Shown: positions 18,980-29,040, counted from the stretch's first letter. The stretch is DNA of 64,000 nucleotides from Blattabacterium sp. (Blaberus giganteus) (GCF_000262715.1 NC_017924.1:372001-436000), one strand, 5' to 3'. Notes: generated from the letters alone by a model not told the origin. Translations and numbers: made by a program.

Positions 18980-20278
18980 TTAATAATTCCATTTTGAATA
19001 AAATGAATTTTCTCCAAGAGCACTCTCAATACGTAATAATTGATTATATTTTGAAGTTCGTTCAGAACGACATAAAGAGCCTATTTTTATTTGTTCAATA
19101 TTAAACGCAACAGAAAGATCAGAAATGAAAGAATCTTCAGTATCTCCAGAACGATGAGAAATAATATTTTTATACTTATTTTTTTTAGCTACATTTATTG
19201 TTTCAATCGTTTCTGTTAGTGTTCCCACTTGATTTACTTTAATTAAAATAGAGTTTGCTACTTTTTTTTCTATTCCTTTATTTAATCTATTTACTTGTGT
19301 AACGAAAAGATCATCTCCAACTAATTGAACTTTATCTCCTATCTCATGAGTTAACAATTTCCATCCTTCCCAATCATTTTGATCCATACCATCTTCAATA
19401 GATATAATTGGATATTTTTTGATTAAATAAGATAAATAATGAATATGTTCTTCTTTTGATTTTATCAAATCTTTTGTTTTTTTTCCTGATTTTTCAAATT
19501 TTGAATAATCATATTGATTATTTTCATAAAATTCAGATGCAGCACAATCTATAGCTATTGCTATTTGATCATAAGGTTCATAATTTGCCATATGTATAGC
19601 TTCTAGTATATGATCTAAAACATCTTCAATTCCATTTTTTGAATTAGGAGAAAAACCTCCTTCGTCACCTACATTTGTAGAAAACCCTTTTTCATTTAAA
19701 ATGTTTTTTAATTGAAAAAATACTTTATGCGCCATTTGAATCGCTTCTCCAAAAGTGTTTGCTTTAACAGGAACTATCATAAATTCTTGAAAAACTATAG
19801 AAGAAGCATTTGAATGTTTTCCTCCATTTATAATATTTATCAAAGGAATAGGAAGAAAACAGGTATAGATTCCTCCTATATATTTATAAAGAGGAACGTT
19901 TAATTCATTAGAAGCGGCTTTCGCTGTTGCTAACGATATAGCTAAAATAGCATTAGATCCTAGTCTTTTTTTATTTTTTGTTCCATCTAATTCTAACATT
20001 AATTTATCGATGTAAATTTGATTTAAAACTGATTTTCCAATTAATTCAGGAGCAATAATCTCATTAACATTTTGAACCGCTTTTAAAACACCTTTTCCGA
20101 AAAAAATATTTTCTTTATTATCACGTAATTCAAAAGCTTCATTTTTTCCTTTTGATGCTCCAGATGGAACAGAAGCACGTCCTAATATATTATTTTCTGT
20201 TATTACATCTACTTCCACAGTAGGATTTCCTCTAGAATCTAATATTTGTCTAGCTTGAATACTTTTAATTTTTCTCAT
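18980..20278 (-). CDS. eno: Enolase
   Basis: Enolase converts 2-phosphoglycerate to phosphoenolpyruvate. The 432-residue protein is full length, opening IQARQILDSRGNPTVEVDV. It keeps the mobile loop SVPSGASKGKNEA, the metal ligands in SIEDGMDQNDW and VGDDLFVTQ, and the catalytic Lys in LIKVNQVGTLTET, with SHRSGDTEDSFI following. Its start overlaps the 3' end of rplQ by 14 bases, so glycolytic enolase is tied to the ribosomal-protein operon. In free-living relatives I recall carA between rplQ and eno; here nothing intervenes. Confidence 0.96.
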   Translation of the reverse strand: MRKIKSIQARQILDSRGNPTVEVDVITENNILGRASVPSGASKGKNEAFELRDNKENIFFGKGVLKAVQNVNEIIAPELIGKSVLNQIYIDKLMLELDGTKNKKRLGSNAILAISLATAKAASNELNVPLYKYIGGIYTCFLPIPLINIINGGKHSNASSIVFQEFMIVPVKANTFGEAIQMAHKVFFQLKNILNEKGFSTNVGDEGGFSPNSKNGIEDVLDHILEAIHMANYEPYDQIAIAIDCAASEFYENNQYDYSKFEKSGKKTKDLIKSKEEHIHYLSYLIKKYPIISIEDGMDQNDWEGWKLLTHEIGDKVQLVGDDLFVTQVNRLNKGIEKKVANSILIKVNQVGTLTETIETINVAKKNKYKNIISHRSGDTEDSFISDLSVAFNIEQIKIGSLCRSERTSKYNQLLRIESALGENSFYSKWNY

Positions 20279-20726
20279 TGTTCACTTTTTTTTTATCTAT
20301 TTTTCTCCTGCTATTACTCCGTCTTATCCGTCTTACAGATTTTACTTCTTTTTTAGAAGTATAAATCTCATTGAAATCCACTAGTTCTATGAGAGATAGA
20401 GGAGCTTGATCTCCAAAACGAAATCCAATCTTTATTATTCTAGTATATCCACCAGGACGTTTACGTACTTTTTCAAAAATATCTTTAAATAATTCTGACA
20501 CTGCGGTCTTATCTTTTAAATACGAAAAAATATTTCTTCTGGAATGAATTGTATTAACTTTTGATTTTGTAATAATAGGTTCTATATATTTTCTTAAAGC
20601 TTTAGCTTTAGCTAAAGTAGTAAAAATTCTTTTCTTTTTTATAAGAGAAGTAGCCATATTGGAAAGAAGAGATTTACGATGTCCACATTTCCTTCCCAAA
20701 GGATTATTTTTATTTCTATGATTCAT
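20265..20726 (-). CDS. rplQ: 50S ribosomal protein L17
   Basis: L17 lies near the peptide exit tunnel of the large subunit. The 153-residue protein has the family start MNHRNKNNPLGRKCGHRKSL and the conserved ALRKYIEPIITKSK and GGYTRIIKIGFR. A lysine-rich C-terminal tail is longer than in E. coli (127), typical of Bacteroidetes. It is the last ribosomal gene of the alpha operon, 22 bases after rpoA, and its last codons overlap eno. Confidence 0.95.
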   Translation of the reverse strand: MNHRNKNNPLGRKCGHRKSLLSNMATSLIKKKRIFTTLAKAKALRKYIEPIITKSKVNTIHSRRNIFSYLKDKTAVSELFKDIFEKVRKRPGGYTRIIKIGFRFGDQAPLSLIELVDFNEIYTSKKEVKSVRRIRRSNSRRKIDKKKVNNEKN

Positions 20727-20748
20727 CGATTCATCAATAATTTAATCT

Positions 20749-21747
20749 TTATGATTCCTTCAATTTATATTCTTCTATATTCATTCCAAAATATAATCCT
20801 TTTTCCTTCATTTTTTTCTCTAATTCCTCTAGAGATTTCTTACCAAAATTTCTCATTTTTAACATATCATTTCTACCACAATTTACTAAATCTGCTATAG
20901 TAGTTATAGAAGCAAACTTTAAGCAATTTTTTGTACGAACAGATAAATCCATATCACTTAATTTTGATTTTAATAATGTTTGCATTCGCAAAAATTCTTC
21001 ATTATATTTTTTATCCTTATTAGTTTTTTCTTGTTTTTTTTCACCTATTTTTTCTTGTGAAAAAATAGAAAAATACTTAATTAATATTTGAGAAGCCTCC
21101 ATCAAAGCTGATTTTGGACTTATAGATCCATCTGTTTTAATTTCCAATGATAGATTTTCAAAATCAGTTTTTTGTCCTACACGACAATTTTCTATTGTGT
21201 ATTTTACATTTTTAATAGGAGTATAGATAGAATCTATAGGGATTATTTCAATTGAATCATCATTATTTTTTTTATTTTCTTCTGCAGGAACATAACCTCT
21301 TCCTTCTTCAATTGTAAAACTTATTTCTAAAGGGATCAATTCATCTTTATTGCAAATAACTAAATCATCGTTTAAGATCTTAAATCCAGAAATAAATTTA
21401 TTTAAAATTTTTCCTGTTACTTGTTTTCCATGATTTATATAAGCGTGAACTATTTCTTTACAAGTTCCTGATATTTTTTGTTTAAAACGGATTTTTTTGA
21501 AATTTAAAACAATTTCGGTAACATCTTCAAGAACTCCTTTTATAGTAGAAAATTCATATTTTACCCCTTTAATTCTAATAGAAGTAACTGCAAATCCTTT
21601 TAAAGAGCCCAATAAAACTCTTCTTAACGCATTTCCCAATGTAATCCCATATCCAGGTTCTAAAGGTTTCAAACAAAAAATACCTTTATTATCTGAAAAT
21701 TCAGATATTGTAATTCTATCAGGTTTTACAAAATCTAGAATAGCCAT
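20749..21747 (-). CDS. rpoA: DNA-directed RNA polymerase alpha subunit
   Basis: The alpha subunit dimerises to nucleate RNA polymerase assembly and contacts promoters and activators. The 332-residue protein has the N-terminal assembly domain (GYGITLGNALRRVLLGSLKG, about residues 33-52) and an intact C-terminal domain (about 262-320) with a helix-hairpin-helix segment, LRMRNFGKKSLEELE-like. Bacteroidetes alpha begins MAILDFVKPDR as here. It lies between rpsD and rplQ in the standard alpha-operon order. Confidence 0.97.
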   Translation of the reverse strand: MAILDFVKPDRITISEFSDNKGIFCLKPLEPGYGITLGNALRRVLLGSLKGFAVTSIRIKGVKYEFSTIKGVLEDVTEIVLNFKKIRFKQKISGTCKEIVHAYINHGKQVTGKILNKFISGFKILNDDLVICNKDELIPLEISFTIEEGRGYVPAEENKKNNDDSIEIIPIDSIYTPIKNVKYTIENCRVGQKTDFENLSLEIKTDGSISPKSALMEASQILIKYFSIFSQEKIGEKKQEKTNKDKKYNEEFLRMQTLLKSKLSDMDLSVRTKNCLKFASITTIADLVNCGRNDMLKMRNFGKKSLEELEKKMKEKGLYFGMNIEEYKLKES

Positions 21748-21774
21748 TGATTTTACACTATTTTATTTATTTGA

Positions 21775-22383
21775 TTATTTTGAATATAATTCAACAATTA
21801 ATTGCTCTTTAATATTTTCAGGTATTTGTATTCTTTTTGGGATCATTCTAAATATACCAAACATATTTTTTTCATCTAAAACCAACCATTCTACTAATGG
21901 TCCTGTTTTTTTTTGTATAGAATTTAATATTACAGGATGTTTTTTAGATTTTTCTTTTATTTCTATTTTATCCCCTGGTTTTAATCTAAAAGATGGAATG
22001 TTTACCACTTTATTATTAACGATAATGTGTCTATGAGAAACAAGTTGACGAGCAGAAGATCGAGATGGTGAAAATTTTAATCTAAAAACTATGTTATCTA
22101 AACGACTTTCACATGCTTGTAATAATAATTCTCCAGTTATTCCTTTTTTTCTTGCAGCTTCAAAAAATAAACTCTCAAATTGTCGTTCCAATATTCCATA
22201 AGTATATCTTGCTTTCTGTTTTTCTATCAATTGAACAAAATATTCTGAACGTTTTCCTCTACGACGACTACTTCCATGTTGACCAGATGGATATTTCCTT
22301 CTATCGAAATATTTATCTTCACCATAAATACATTCTCCAAATCTTCTAGAAATTTTAGTTTTAGGTCCTATATATTTTGCCAT
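21775..22383 (-). CDS. rpsD: 30S ribosomal protein S4
   Basis: S4 nucleates assembly of the 30S body by binding the 5' domain of 16S rRNA. The 202-residue protein begins [17 protein letters not shown] and has the S4 RNA-binding domain from about residue 92 ([29 protein letters not shown]). It lies 27 bases upstream of rpoA. In other bacteria S4 represses the alpha operon by binding its leader; no such element could be recognised here. Confidence 0.96.
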   Translation of the reverse strand: MAKYIGPKTKISRRFGECIYGEDKYFDRRKYPSGQHGSSRRRGKRSEYFVQLIEKQKARYTYGILERQFESLFFEAARKKGITGELLLQACESRLDNIVFRLKFSPSRSSARQLVSHRHIIVNNKVVNIPSFRLKPGDKIEIKEKSKKHPVILNSIQKKTGPLVEWLVLDEKNMFGIFRMIPKRIQIPENIKEQLIVELYSK

Positions 22384-22435
22384 AATTTTTTTATATTGAT
22401 AATATTTGAATTAAAAAGAAATAGAATATTAAATA

Positions 22436-22828
22436 TTAAACTCTTCTCCTCTTAGGGGGACGACAACCATTGTGTGGCAATGGAGTAATATCTTTAATTA
22501 TTGTAACGACAATACCAGAATTACTTAATGCTCGTATAGCTGCATCTCTTCCTGCTCCAGGCCCTTTAATTTTAACTTCAACTTTTTTTATTCCAGCATT
22601 CAACCCTTCTTTTGCTACATTTTCTGCAACCATTTGAGCTGCATATGGGGTATTTTTTTTTGATCCTTTGAAATTCATTTTTCCAGCAGAAGACCATGCA
22701 ATCACATCTCCTTTTTTGTTTGTTAAAGTTATAATAATATTATTAAAAGTAGCTTGAATATGAGCTTCTCCTATAGAATCTACTATTACTGATTTTTTTT
22801 TACTTTTACTTAATGATGGTTTTATCAT
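22436..22828 (-). CDS. rpsK: 30S ribosomal protein S11
   Basis: S11 is on the 30S platform beside the mRNA exit channel. The 130-residue protein shows [27 protein letters not shown] and the near-invariant C-terminus [18 protein letters not shown]. The spacing to rpsM is three bases, and 52 bases separate it from rpsD. Confidence 0.96.
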   Translation of the reverse strand: MIKPSLSKSKKKSVIVDSIGEAHIQATFNNIIITLTNKKGDVIAWSSAGKMNFKGSKKNTPYAAQMVAENVAKEGLNAGIKKVEVKIKGPGAGRDAAIRALSNSGIVVTIIKDITPLPHNGCRPPKRRRV

Positions 22829-22831
22829 ATT

Positions 22832-23212
22832 TTATTTTGTAACTTTCTTTTTATTCGCTACAGTTTTCTTTTTTCCTTTTCTAGTTCTGCAATTATTTTT
22901 TGTTTTTTGTCCTCTTAATGGCAATCCTTTTCTATGTCTAGTTCCCACATAACAACCAATATCCATCAATCGTTTAATATTATATTGAATTTCAGATCTT
23001 AACTCTCCTTCAATTTTTATAAAATCAGATATATACTTTCTAATTTTACTAATCTCATCATCAGACCAATTTTCCACTTTTTTATTTTCGTCTATTCCAA
23101 TAAAGTGAAGTATTTTTTTTGATAAACTTTTACCTATTCCATATAAATAAGTAAGACCAATAATCCCTCTCTTATATCTTGGAAGATCAACACCTGAAAT
23201 TCTTACAGACAT
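22832..23212 (-). CDS. rpsM: 30S ribosomal protein S13
   Basis: S13 sits in the 30S head and contacts the P-site tRNA and S19. The 126-residue protein begins [16 protein letters not shown] and has the helix-hairpin segment [12 protein letters not shown] and the basic tail [19 protein letters not shown] followed by a Lys-rich end. It follows rpmJ by eight bases, in the usual infA-rpmJ-rpsM-rpsK order. Confidence 0.96.
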   Translation of the reverse strand: MSVRISGVDLPRYKRGIIGLTYLYGIGKSLSKKILHFIGIDENKKVENWSDDEISKIRKYISDFIKIEGELRSEIQYNIKRLMDIGCYVGTRHRKGLPLRGQKTKNNCRTRKGKKKTVANKKKVTK

Positions 23213-23220
23213 AAAATTTT

Positions 23221-23337
23221 TTAACCTTGTTTTTGTTTAAATCTTGGATTTTTTTTATTAATAATACGCAAACGCTTTTTTCTACTAACAATTTTACAAT
23301 TATCCGTTCTTTTTTTTAAAGATGCTCTTACTTTCAT
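23221..23337 (-). CDS. rpmJ: 50S ribosomal protein L36
   Basis: A 38-codon gene between infA and rpsM. The product begins [19 protein letters not shown] and ends NPRFKQKQG, which is the Bacteroidetes L36 pattern. Only one cysteine (Cys14) remains, so the four-ligand zinc site of the classical C+ form is absent, as in Bacteroidetes C- type L36. Spacing is 18 bases from infA and eight bases to rpsM. The gene is short, but both its position and sequence are diagnostic. Confidence 0.95.
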   Translation of the reverse strand: MKVRASLKKRTDNCKIVSRKKRLRIINKKNPRFKQKQG

Positions 23338-23355
23338 AAAATAAAATTTTTAATA

Positions 23356-23571
23356 TCAATATCTATAAGTTATTCTTCCTCTTTCCAAATCATAAGAGGA
23401 CATTTCTAATCTAACTTTATCTCCTGGTAATATTTTTATATAATGCATTCTCATTTTACCCGATATATGAGCTTTAACAATACATCCATTTTCCAATTCT
23501 ACACGAAACATTGCATTTGGAGATGATTCAATAATTGTTCCATCAACCTCAATATGCTTTTGTTTAGCCAT
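23356..23571 (-). CDS. infA: Translation initiation factor IF-1
   Basis: IF-1 occupies the A site of the 30S subunit during initiation. The start is set at 23571 ([13 protein letters not shown]), giving the usual 71-72 residue OB-fold protein; an ORF beginning at 23580 adds three residues not found in the family. ALENGC-like [18 protein letters not shown] and the terminal [11 protein letters not shown] are conserved. It lies 46 bases downstream of secY. Confidence 0.95.
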   Translation of the reverse strand: MAKQKHIEVDGTIIESSPNAMFRVELENGCIVKAHISGKMRMHYIKILPGDKVRLEMSSYDLERGRITYRY

Positions 23572-23617
23572 ATACAGCAAATAATTTTATATGCATTATA
23601 ATATACATAAAATATTA

Positions 23618-25000
23618 TTATCTAGCATATCTTCTATTACGATATTTTATCATCATTAATTCATCATAATGATAGTTTAACAAATGTATATTTACTTGTT
23701 GTGAAATATCTAAAATAACTCCTACTACGATTAATAATGAAGTACCTCCATAAAATAATGCAAAATTTTGATTAAAACCCATACGAAAAACTATAGATGG
23801 TAATATTGCTATTATTGCTAACAAAACCGCTCCAGGTAATGTGATTGTTGATAAAATATGATCTATATATTCAGCTGTTTCTTTTCCAGGTTTAATTCTA
23901 GGTATATGTCCCCCATTTCTTTTCAAATCATCAGCCATTTGATTTACTGGAATCGCAATAGCGGTATAAAAAAAAGTAAAAACTATAACTAGTACAAAAA
24001 TTGTCAAATTATACCATATTCCATAAATATCTTGAAAAAGATGAAAAAAATTTTTAATTTTTATATTTTTTACATAATCATAAAATGTTAATGGAAACAA
24101 CATAATAGCTTGAGAAAATATGATAGGCATAACTCCAGCAGATGTCATTTTTAATGGAATATACTGATGTTTTTTATGAATTAATTGAGAATCTAATCCT
24201 AAAGATTTATAATGAGAAACGTACTGTACTGGAATTTTTCTAATTGCTTGAATAATTATAACAGAAAATAAAATAACTAATAACCACAACAAAAATTCAA
24301 AAAACAAAACTATTAATCCTCCATTACCAGTTTCCAGTTTACTAAAAATTTCTTTACTTATAGCATCTGGAAAACGTGCTATTATTCCAGACATTATGAT
24401 TAGGGAAATTCCATTTCCTATTCCTTTATCTGTTATTTTATCTCCTAACCACATAGTAAATAAAGTACCAGAAGTTAAAATCATTATTCCTATAATCCAA
24501 AAAAGACTTTTTCCATAAAAAGTATCTAAATCAATTAAATAAGTGCTTTTAGAAGAATGAAAAGGAATAAATTGTTGAGTTAAAGAAATAAGATATACTG
24601 GAGCTTGAATTAAACAGATACCTATAGTTAACCATCTGGTAATGAAACTAATTTGTCTTCTTCCACTTTCTCCATCCCTTTGTAATCTTTGTAAATAAGG
24701 AATAATTATACACATTAATTGTATTATAATAGACGCAGATATATAAGGCATAATTCCTAAAGCTAAAATTGATGCGCGATTAAAAGCTCCTCCCGTAAAA
24801 GAGGATAAAATTTGCATTAATCCCTTAGATCCTAAATTAAATTTTTCTATAAAATCACTTATTCCCAAAGGATTAATACCTGGAATAGGAATATATGCTC
24901 CAAAACGATATACCAATAATAAACCTAAAGTTGTTATTATTTTTTTTCGTAATTCTTTTACATTCCAAATGTTATAAAGAGTTATTATAAAATTATTCAT
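23618..25000 (-). CDS. secY: Protein translocase subunit SecY
   Basis: SecY forms the protein-conducting channel of the inner membrane. The 460-residue protein has ten predicted helices. Conserved elements include the plug region after FGAYIPIPGI, GIMPYISASIIIQL, LQRDGESGRRQI, the cytosolic-loop GIGNGISLIIM, and NQMADDLKRNGGHIPRIKPG near the C-terminal loop that docks the ribosome and SecA. It lies in the spc operon between rplO (10 bases) and infA. Confidence 0.97.
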   Translation of the reverse strand: MNNFIITLYNIWNVKELRKKIITTLGLLLVYRFGAYIPIPGINPLGISDFIEKFNLGSKGLMQILSSFTGGAFNRASILALGIMPYISASIIIQLMCIIIPYLQRLQRDGESGRRQISFITRWLTIGICLIQAPVYLISLTQQFIPFHSSKSTYLIDLDTFYGKSLFWIIGIMILTSGTLFTMWLGDKITDKGIGNGISLIIMSGIIARFPDAISKEIFSKLETGNGGLIVLFFEFLLWLLVILFSVIIIQAIRKIPVQYVSHYKSLGLDSQLIHKKHQYIPLKMTSAGVMPIIFSQAIMLFPLTFYDYVKNIKIKNFFHLFQDIYGIWYNLTIFVLVIVFTFFYTAIAIPVNQMADDLKRNGGHIPRIKPGKETAEYIDHILSTITLPGAVLLAIIAILPSIVFRMGFNQNFALFYGGTSLLIVVGVILDISQQVNIHLLNYHYDELMMIKYRNRRYAR

Positions 25001-25010
25001 AATAATTTTT

Positions 25011-25493
25011 TCATATAAATACAGTCTCTCCTCCTACTTTTTTTATAGAGGATAAAGCTTTTTTGCTAAATTTATATGCATATATCTTCAATGGACTATA
25101 TAGCTTTCCTCTTCCTAAAATTTTTACAAAATCATTTTTTCTAGATAAATTATTTTTTATAAAAAATTCTTTGTCGATAACATTTTTTTCTTTGAAATCA
25201 TGTATTTTATTAATACGATTTTGAATTGTATCTAAATTAATTCCAACAATTTTTTTACCAAAAATATTTCTTCTAAATCCAAATTTAGGAATTCTTCTTT
25301 GAAATGGCATTTGTCCTCCTTCAAATCCTTTTTTTTTAGAAAAACCAGATCTAGATTTAGCTCCTTTATGCCCTCTTCCACAAGTTCTTCCCTTTCCTGA
25401 ACCTTGTCCTCTACCTAATCTTAATTTTTTTCTTTTAGCTCCATTGTTTGGATGTAAATTACTAATATTCAAAAAAAAATTCTTATTATCCAT
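25011..25493 (-). CDS. rplO: 50S ribosomal protein L15
   Basis: L15 is a late-assembling large-subunit protein with a long unfolded N-terminal extension. The 160-residue protein has [20 protein letters not shown], the Gly/Arg-rich [18 protein letters not shown] and [15 protein letters not shown]. Its start overlaps the rpsE 3' end by eight bases, leaving no room for rpmD (L30), which normally lies between them. Confidence 0.95.
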   Translation of the reverse strand: MDNKNFFLNISNLHPNNGAKRKKLRLGRGQGSGKGRTCGRGHKGAKSRSGFSKKKGFEGGQMPFQRRIPKFGFRRNIFGKKIVGINLDTIQNRINKIHDFKEKNVIDKEFFIKNNLSRKNDFVKILGRGKLYSPLKIYAYKFSKKALSSIKKVGGETVFI

Positions 25494-25995
25494 TATACAC
25501 TTTTTTTGTAGTAATTCCTCTTTGTTTTGCTATAATATGAACATCTCTCATTTTACTTAATGCTTTTATAGTAGCTTTTATAATATTATGATGATTAGAA
25601 GATCCTTTAGATTTTGATAAAACATTTCTTAATCCTGCAGCCTCTAAAACAGCTCTTAAAGGTCCTCCAGCAATTATTCCTGTTCCATCAGAAGCTGGTT
25701 TAATAAGAATACGCGCACCTCCATATTTAGCCTCTTGTTCATGAGGAATTGTTCCATTGGATATACATACTTTACATAGGTTTCTTTTTGCTTGTTCTCC
25801 AGCTTTGTGAATAGCATCAGGAGCTTCTTTAGATTTTCCAAAACCATAACCAACAATTCCATTTTCATTTCCTTTAATAACAATAGCACTAAAACTAAAA
25901 TATCTTCTTCCTTTAGTAACCTTACATACTCTTGTAACTCCAACTAATTTTTCTTTCAATTCTAATCCTATATATTTTATTTTTTTTTCAGACAT
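25486..25995 (-). CDS. rpsE: 30S ribosomal protein S5
   Basis: S5 helps shape the mRNA entry channel and decoding fidelity. The 169-residue protein has a dsRBD-like N-domain ([36 protein letters not shown]) and the C-domain [18 protein letters not shown] with [16 protein letters not shown]. It follows rplR by eight bases and overlaps rplO by eight. Confidence 0.96.
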   Translation of the reverse strand: MSEKKIKYIGLELKEKLVGVTRVCKVTKGRRYFSFSAIVIKGNENGIVGYGFGKSKEAPDAIHKAGEQAKRNLCKVCISNGTIPHEQEAKYGGARILIKPASDGTGIIAGGPLRAVLEAAGLRNVLSKSKGSSNHHNIIKATIKALSKMRDVHIIAKQRGITTKKVYNG

Positions 25996-26003
25996 ATTTT
26001 AAT

Positions 26004-26330
26004 TTAAAATTCTAATCCAACTTCTCTAATTCCATTAGCTAAAGATTTTATTCTACCATGATACAAATATTTTCCTTTATCAAAAACTAATTTTTTTATT
26101 TTTAATTTTTTTGCTCTGTTTCCCAATAATTTTCCTACTTCATTAGCTAATTCTGTTTTATTTTTTTTTTTATATTTTTGAAATTCTTTTTCTATAGAAG
26201 AAGATGTTACTAAGGTTTTTCCAGATAAATCATCTATTATTTGTGCATATATTTCTTTATTACTTCTAAAGACAGAAATTCTGGGTCTTTCTGGATAACC
26301 AAAAACTTTTTTTGATTTTTTATTTTTCAT
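26004..26330 (-). CDS. rplR: 50S ribosomal protein L18 (short N-terminus)
   Basis: L18 binds 5S rRNA in the central protuberance. The protein has 108 residues, and the basic N-terminal arm that usually precedes the [17 protein letters not shown] segment is cut to about a dozen residues. The family core [13 protein letters not shown] and [21 protein letters not shown] (split here at the usual site) is intact. No upstream in-frame start would restore the longer arm. Position between rplF and rpsE is standard. Confidence 0.94.
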   Translation of the reverse strand: MKNKKSKKVFGYPERPRISVFRSNKEIYAQIIDDLSGKTLVTSSSIEKEFQKYKKKNKTELANEVGKLLGNRAKKLKIKKLVFDKGKYLYHGRIKSLANGIREVGLEF

Positions 26331-26341
26331 TTTAAAATCGT

Positions 26342-26890
26342 TTAAGCAGATTTTCCTGCTTTTCTTCTAACTTCTTCTCCAAAATATCTTATTCCTTTTC
26401 CTTTATAAGGTTCTGGCGCTCTAAAAGATCTAATTTTAGCCGCTATTATACCTAATAATTGTTTATTATTAGATTTTAAAATAAGAATAGTATTCTTTCC
26501 TTTTTCAGATTGTATCTCTATCTTAACTTCTTTAGGAAGTTGCATCATAATATTATGAGAAAAACCTAAATTCAAATCTAAAATTTCACCATTATAAAAA
26601 GAAGCTCTATATCCAACTCCTACTAACTCTAATTTTTTCTGAAATCCTTTTGTCACTCCTATAATCATATTTTTAATTAAAACATGATATAATCCATGTA
26701 AAGATTTAGATTTTTTATCTTCTTTATTTCTAATAATCAATAACTGATTATTATTCAAATTTAATTGAAATTCTTTAAAATTTTTTTGACTTAAACTTCC
26801 CAAAGATCCTTCTACTAATATTTCTTCATTAAAAATTTTTATACTTACATCTTTAGGAATAAAGATAGGTTTCTTTCCAATTCTAGACAT
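26342..26890 (-). CDS. rplF: 50S ribosomal protein L6
   Basis: L6 stabilises the sarcin-ricin loop region. The 182-residue protein begins [15 protein letters not shown], has two related domains, with [19 protein letters not shown] in the middle and the highly conserved C-terminal [14 protein letters not shown] and RRKAGKSA. It lies between rpsH (27 bases) and rplR (11 bases). Confidence 0.96.
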   Translation of the reverse strand: MSRIGKKPIFIPKDVSIKIFNEEILVEGSLGSLSQKNFKEFQLNLNNNQLLIIRNKEDKKSKSLHGLYHVLIKNMIIGVTKGFQKKLELVGVGYRASFYNGEILDLNLGFSHNIMMQLPKEVKIEIQSEKGKNTILILKSNNKQLLGIIAAKIRSFRAPEPYKGKGIRYFGEEVRRKAGKSA

Positions 26891-26917
26891 TTAAATTTAA
26901 TTATTTGATTTTACCGA

Positions 26918-27307
26918 TCAATATACATAACATAATATTTCTCCTCCTATTTTTTGTTTTATTGCCTGTTTATCTGTAATAATTCCATTAGAAGTGGATA
27001 TAATAGCAATCCCTAATCCATTTAACACTCTAGGTATATTTTTATATTTACAATATTTTCTTAATCCTGGTTTACTAATTCTAATAATCTTTTTAATAAC
27101 AGAAGTTTTTTCTTTATAATATTTTAAAGCTATTTTAATTATTTTTTTACTTTTTTCTACTTCTATTTTATAATCTGAAATATATCCATTTTCTAATAAA
27201 ACACGAATAATTTCTTTTTTTATTTTAGAAGATGGAATTTCAAGAATTTTATGTTTTGCTAAACTTGAATTTCGAATTCTAGTTAAAAAATCAGCGATTA
27301 CATCCAT
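26918..27307 (-). CDS. rpsH: 30S ribosomal protein S8
   Basis: S8 binds helix 21 of 16S rRNA and, in E. coli, represses the spc operon. The 129-residue protein begins [18 protein letters not shown] and has the C-terminal RNA-binding part [20 protein letters not shown] and GGEILCYVY. The motif [10 protein letters not shown] is diagnostic. Confidence 0.95.
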   Translation of the reverse strand: MDVIADFLTRIRNSSLAKHKILEIPSSKIKKEIIRVLLENGYISDYKIEVEKSKKIIKIALKYYKEKTSVIKKIIRISKPGLRKYCKYKNIPRVLNGLGIAIISTSNGIITDKQAIKQKIGGEILCYVY

Positions 27308-27323
27308 ATATCTGCATTTTTCG

Positions 27324-27593
27324 TTACCAACTTGCTTTTTTTACTCCAGGAATAAGGCCTTGAGAAACTAAATTTCTAAAAACAATACGAGAAACTCCAA
27401 ATTTACGCATGTACCCTCTACATCTTCCCGTAATAGAACATCTATTTCTTAAACGAACTGGAGAAGCATCTCTAGGTAATTTTTGTAATAATTCATAATT
27501 TCTCGCTTTTTTTAAAGCTTTTCTTTTATTTGCATATTTTAAAACCATTTTTTCTCTTTTTCTTTGTCTTGCTTTAACAGATTCTTTAGCCAT
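27324..27593 (-). CDS. rpsN: 30S ribosomal protein S14
   Basis: S14 binds in the 30S head next to S3 and S10. The start at 27593 ([15 protein letters not shown]) gives the usual 89 residues; a longer ORF from 27671 adds 26 residues that would overlap rplE and match nothing. It is the zinc-independent C- type: the core [18 protein letters not shown] has two Cys but lacks the paired CxxC of the zinc form. One base separates it from rplE. Confidence 0.94.
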   Translation of the reverse strand: MAKESVKARQRKREKMVLKYANKRKALKKARNYELLQKLPRDASPVRLRNRCSITGRCRGYMRKFGVSRIVFRNLVSQGLIPGVKKASW

Positions 27594-27594
27594 T

Positions 27595-28146
27595 TTATTT
27601 TTTTTTAAAAGGAATTCCAAATAAAAATAAAAGACTTTTAGCTTCTTCATTTTTTTTCGCAGAAGTAACAAATGTAATATTCATACCTATATTTTTTTTT
27701 ATTTTATCAATATTTATTTCAGGATAAATTAACTGTTCTACAATGCCCATATTATAATTTCCATGACTATCAAAACTACTTTTTTTTACCCCATTAAAAT
27801 CTCTTACTCTAGGTAAAGAAACAACTATAAGCCTTTCCAAAAACTCATACATTTTTATTCTTCTCAAAGTTACTTTGACTCCTATTGGCATTCCTTTTCT
27901 AAGCTTGAATCCTGATTCATCATGTTTAGAATAACAAAGAATAGCTTTTTGTCCTGTAATGTCTGTTATTTCATTCATAGAACAATCTATTATTTTTTTG
28001 TCTAAAACAGATGAACCTACTCCTTGATGAATCACTATTTTTTTTAATTTGGGAACTTCCATAATAGAACTATATCCAAATTTTTCCATCAAATTTGGAA
28101 CTATTTTTTCTTTGTAAAGCTTTTGTAATTTTGATTGATAAATCAT
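27595..28146 (-). CDS. rplE: 50S ribosomal protein L5
   Basis: L5 binds 5S rRNA and contacts P-site tRNA. The 183-residue protein has the conserved [42 protein letters not shown] and [16 protein letters not shown]. The C-terminus, [20 protein letters not shown], is also normal. It lies between rplX (two bases) and rpsN. Confidence 0.96.
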   Translation of the reverse strand: MIYQSKLQKLYKEKIVPNLMEKFGYSSIMEVPKLKKIVIHQGVGSSVLDKKIIDCSMNEITDITGQKAILCYSKHDESGFKLRKGMPIGVKVTLRRIKMYEFLERLIVVSLPRVRDFNGVKKSSFDSHGNYNMGIVEQLIYPEINIDKIKKNIGMNITFVTSAKKNEEAKSLLFLFGIPFKKK

Positions 28147-28148
28147 TT

Positions 28149-28385
28149 TTATTTAATTTTTTTCAAATTAGATAAATGTATAGGTGCTTCTTTTTCAATA
28201 ATTCCGCCTTTAGGTTTTTTTGGAGTAGGTTTAGTATGTCTTTTTATCATATTTACTCCACGTACAATAGCTTTATTTTTTTTAGAAAAAACTTTAACAA
28301 TTTCCCCTTCAACTCCCTTATGATTTCCTGATAAAATCAAAACCTTGTCCTCTTTTTTTATTTTTTTCATAAAAATATTTTTCAT
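28149..28385 (-). CDS. rplX: 50S ribosomal protein L24 (short form)
   Basis: L24 is an assembly initiator containing a KOW motif, here [16 protein letters not shown]. It also has [20 protein letters not shown]. At 78 residues it is shorter than the usual 100 or so: the C-terminal extension after HLSNLKKIK is absent. The ATG at 28385 overlaps the rplN stop as ATGA; an internal ATG at 28370 fits the family start [10 protein letters not shown] better and may be the true start. Confidence 0.92.
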   Translation of the reverse strand: MKNIFMKKIKKEDKVLILSGNHKGVEGEIVKVFSKKNKAIVRGVNMIKRHTKPTPKKPKGGIIEKEAPIHLSNLKKIK

Positions 28386-28753
28386 AAAACTTCTTGTGCC
28401 AAAGAAATAATTTTCATGTATTCTTTTTCTCTAAGTTCTCTTGCTACTGGACCAAAAACTCTTGTTCCCATTATTTCTCCAGATGGATTAATTAACACAC
28501 AAGCATTATCATCAAAACTTATATATGATCCATCTTTTCTTCTAGTTCTATTTTTTGTTCTAATTACTACAGCTTTACAAACTTGTCCTTTTTTAACTGT
28601 ACTTCCTTTAGAAGTCGCTATTTTTACAGTGACCACTATAGTATCCCCTAATGAAGCATACCTTTTTTTAGTCCCACCTAAAACTCTAATAATTAAAACT
28701 TCTTTAGCACCTGTGTTATCTGACACTTTACATCTAGATTCTTGTTGTAACAT
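28382..28753 (-). CDS. rplN: 50S ribosomal protein L14
   Basis: L14 lies at the subunit interface and is the docking site of ribosome-silencing factor RsfS, whose gene is also in this window. The 123-residue protein is highly conserved: [52 protein letters not shown] and [12 protein letters not shown]. The start overlaps the rpsQ stop by one base. Confidence 0.96.
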   Translation of the reverse strand: MLQQESRCKVSDNTGAKEVLIIRVLGGTKKRYASLGDTIVVTVKIATSKGSTVKKGQVCKAVVIRTKNRTRRKDGSYISFDDNACVLINPSGEIMGTRVFGPVARELREKEYMKIISLAQEVL

Positions 28754-29040
28754 TATATATTAGACTTTTTCAATATAGTAACAAGTCTCCAACATTTTCT
28801 TTTACTTATAGGACGCATTTCCATAATACTTACTTTATCTCCATTCTTAGATATATTTTTCTCATCATGAACCATATATTTTTTATTTTTAGTAATACTT
28901 TTTCCATAATATTTATGTTTCATTTTTTTCATTTCAGATACAACAATAGTCTTACTCATTTTGTCACTAATAACTATTCCTTGTCTTTGTTTTCGAATAT
29001 TTCGAATTTTTTTTTTTGATTTATATTCTTCTATCATCAA
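28753..29040 (-). CDS. rpsQ: 30S ribosomal protein S17
   Basis: S17 is an OB-fold primary 16S rRNA binder. The 95-residue frame has [38 protein letters not shown] and [15 protein letters not shown]. About eight N-terminal residues extend beyond the family, and Met2 (29037) is an equally possible start. The 5' end overlaps rpmC by 20 bases. Confidence 0.93.
   Translation of the reverse strand: MMIEEYKSKKKIRNIRKQRQGIVISDKMSKTIVVSEMKKMKHKYYGKSITKNKKYMVHDEKNISKNGDKVSIMEMRPISKRKCWRLVTILKKSNI

Noticed and set aside
25674..25943. 89-residue minus-strand frame inside rpsE
   Set aside because: It lies wholly within rpsE in another frame; its Leu/Glu-rich product is a shadow of the S5 gene.
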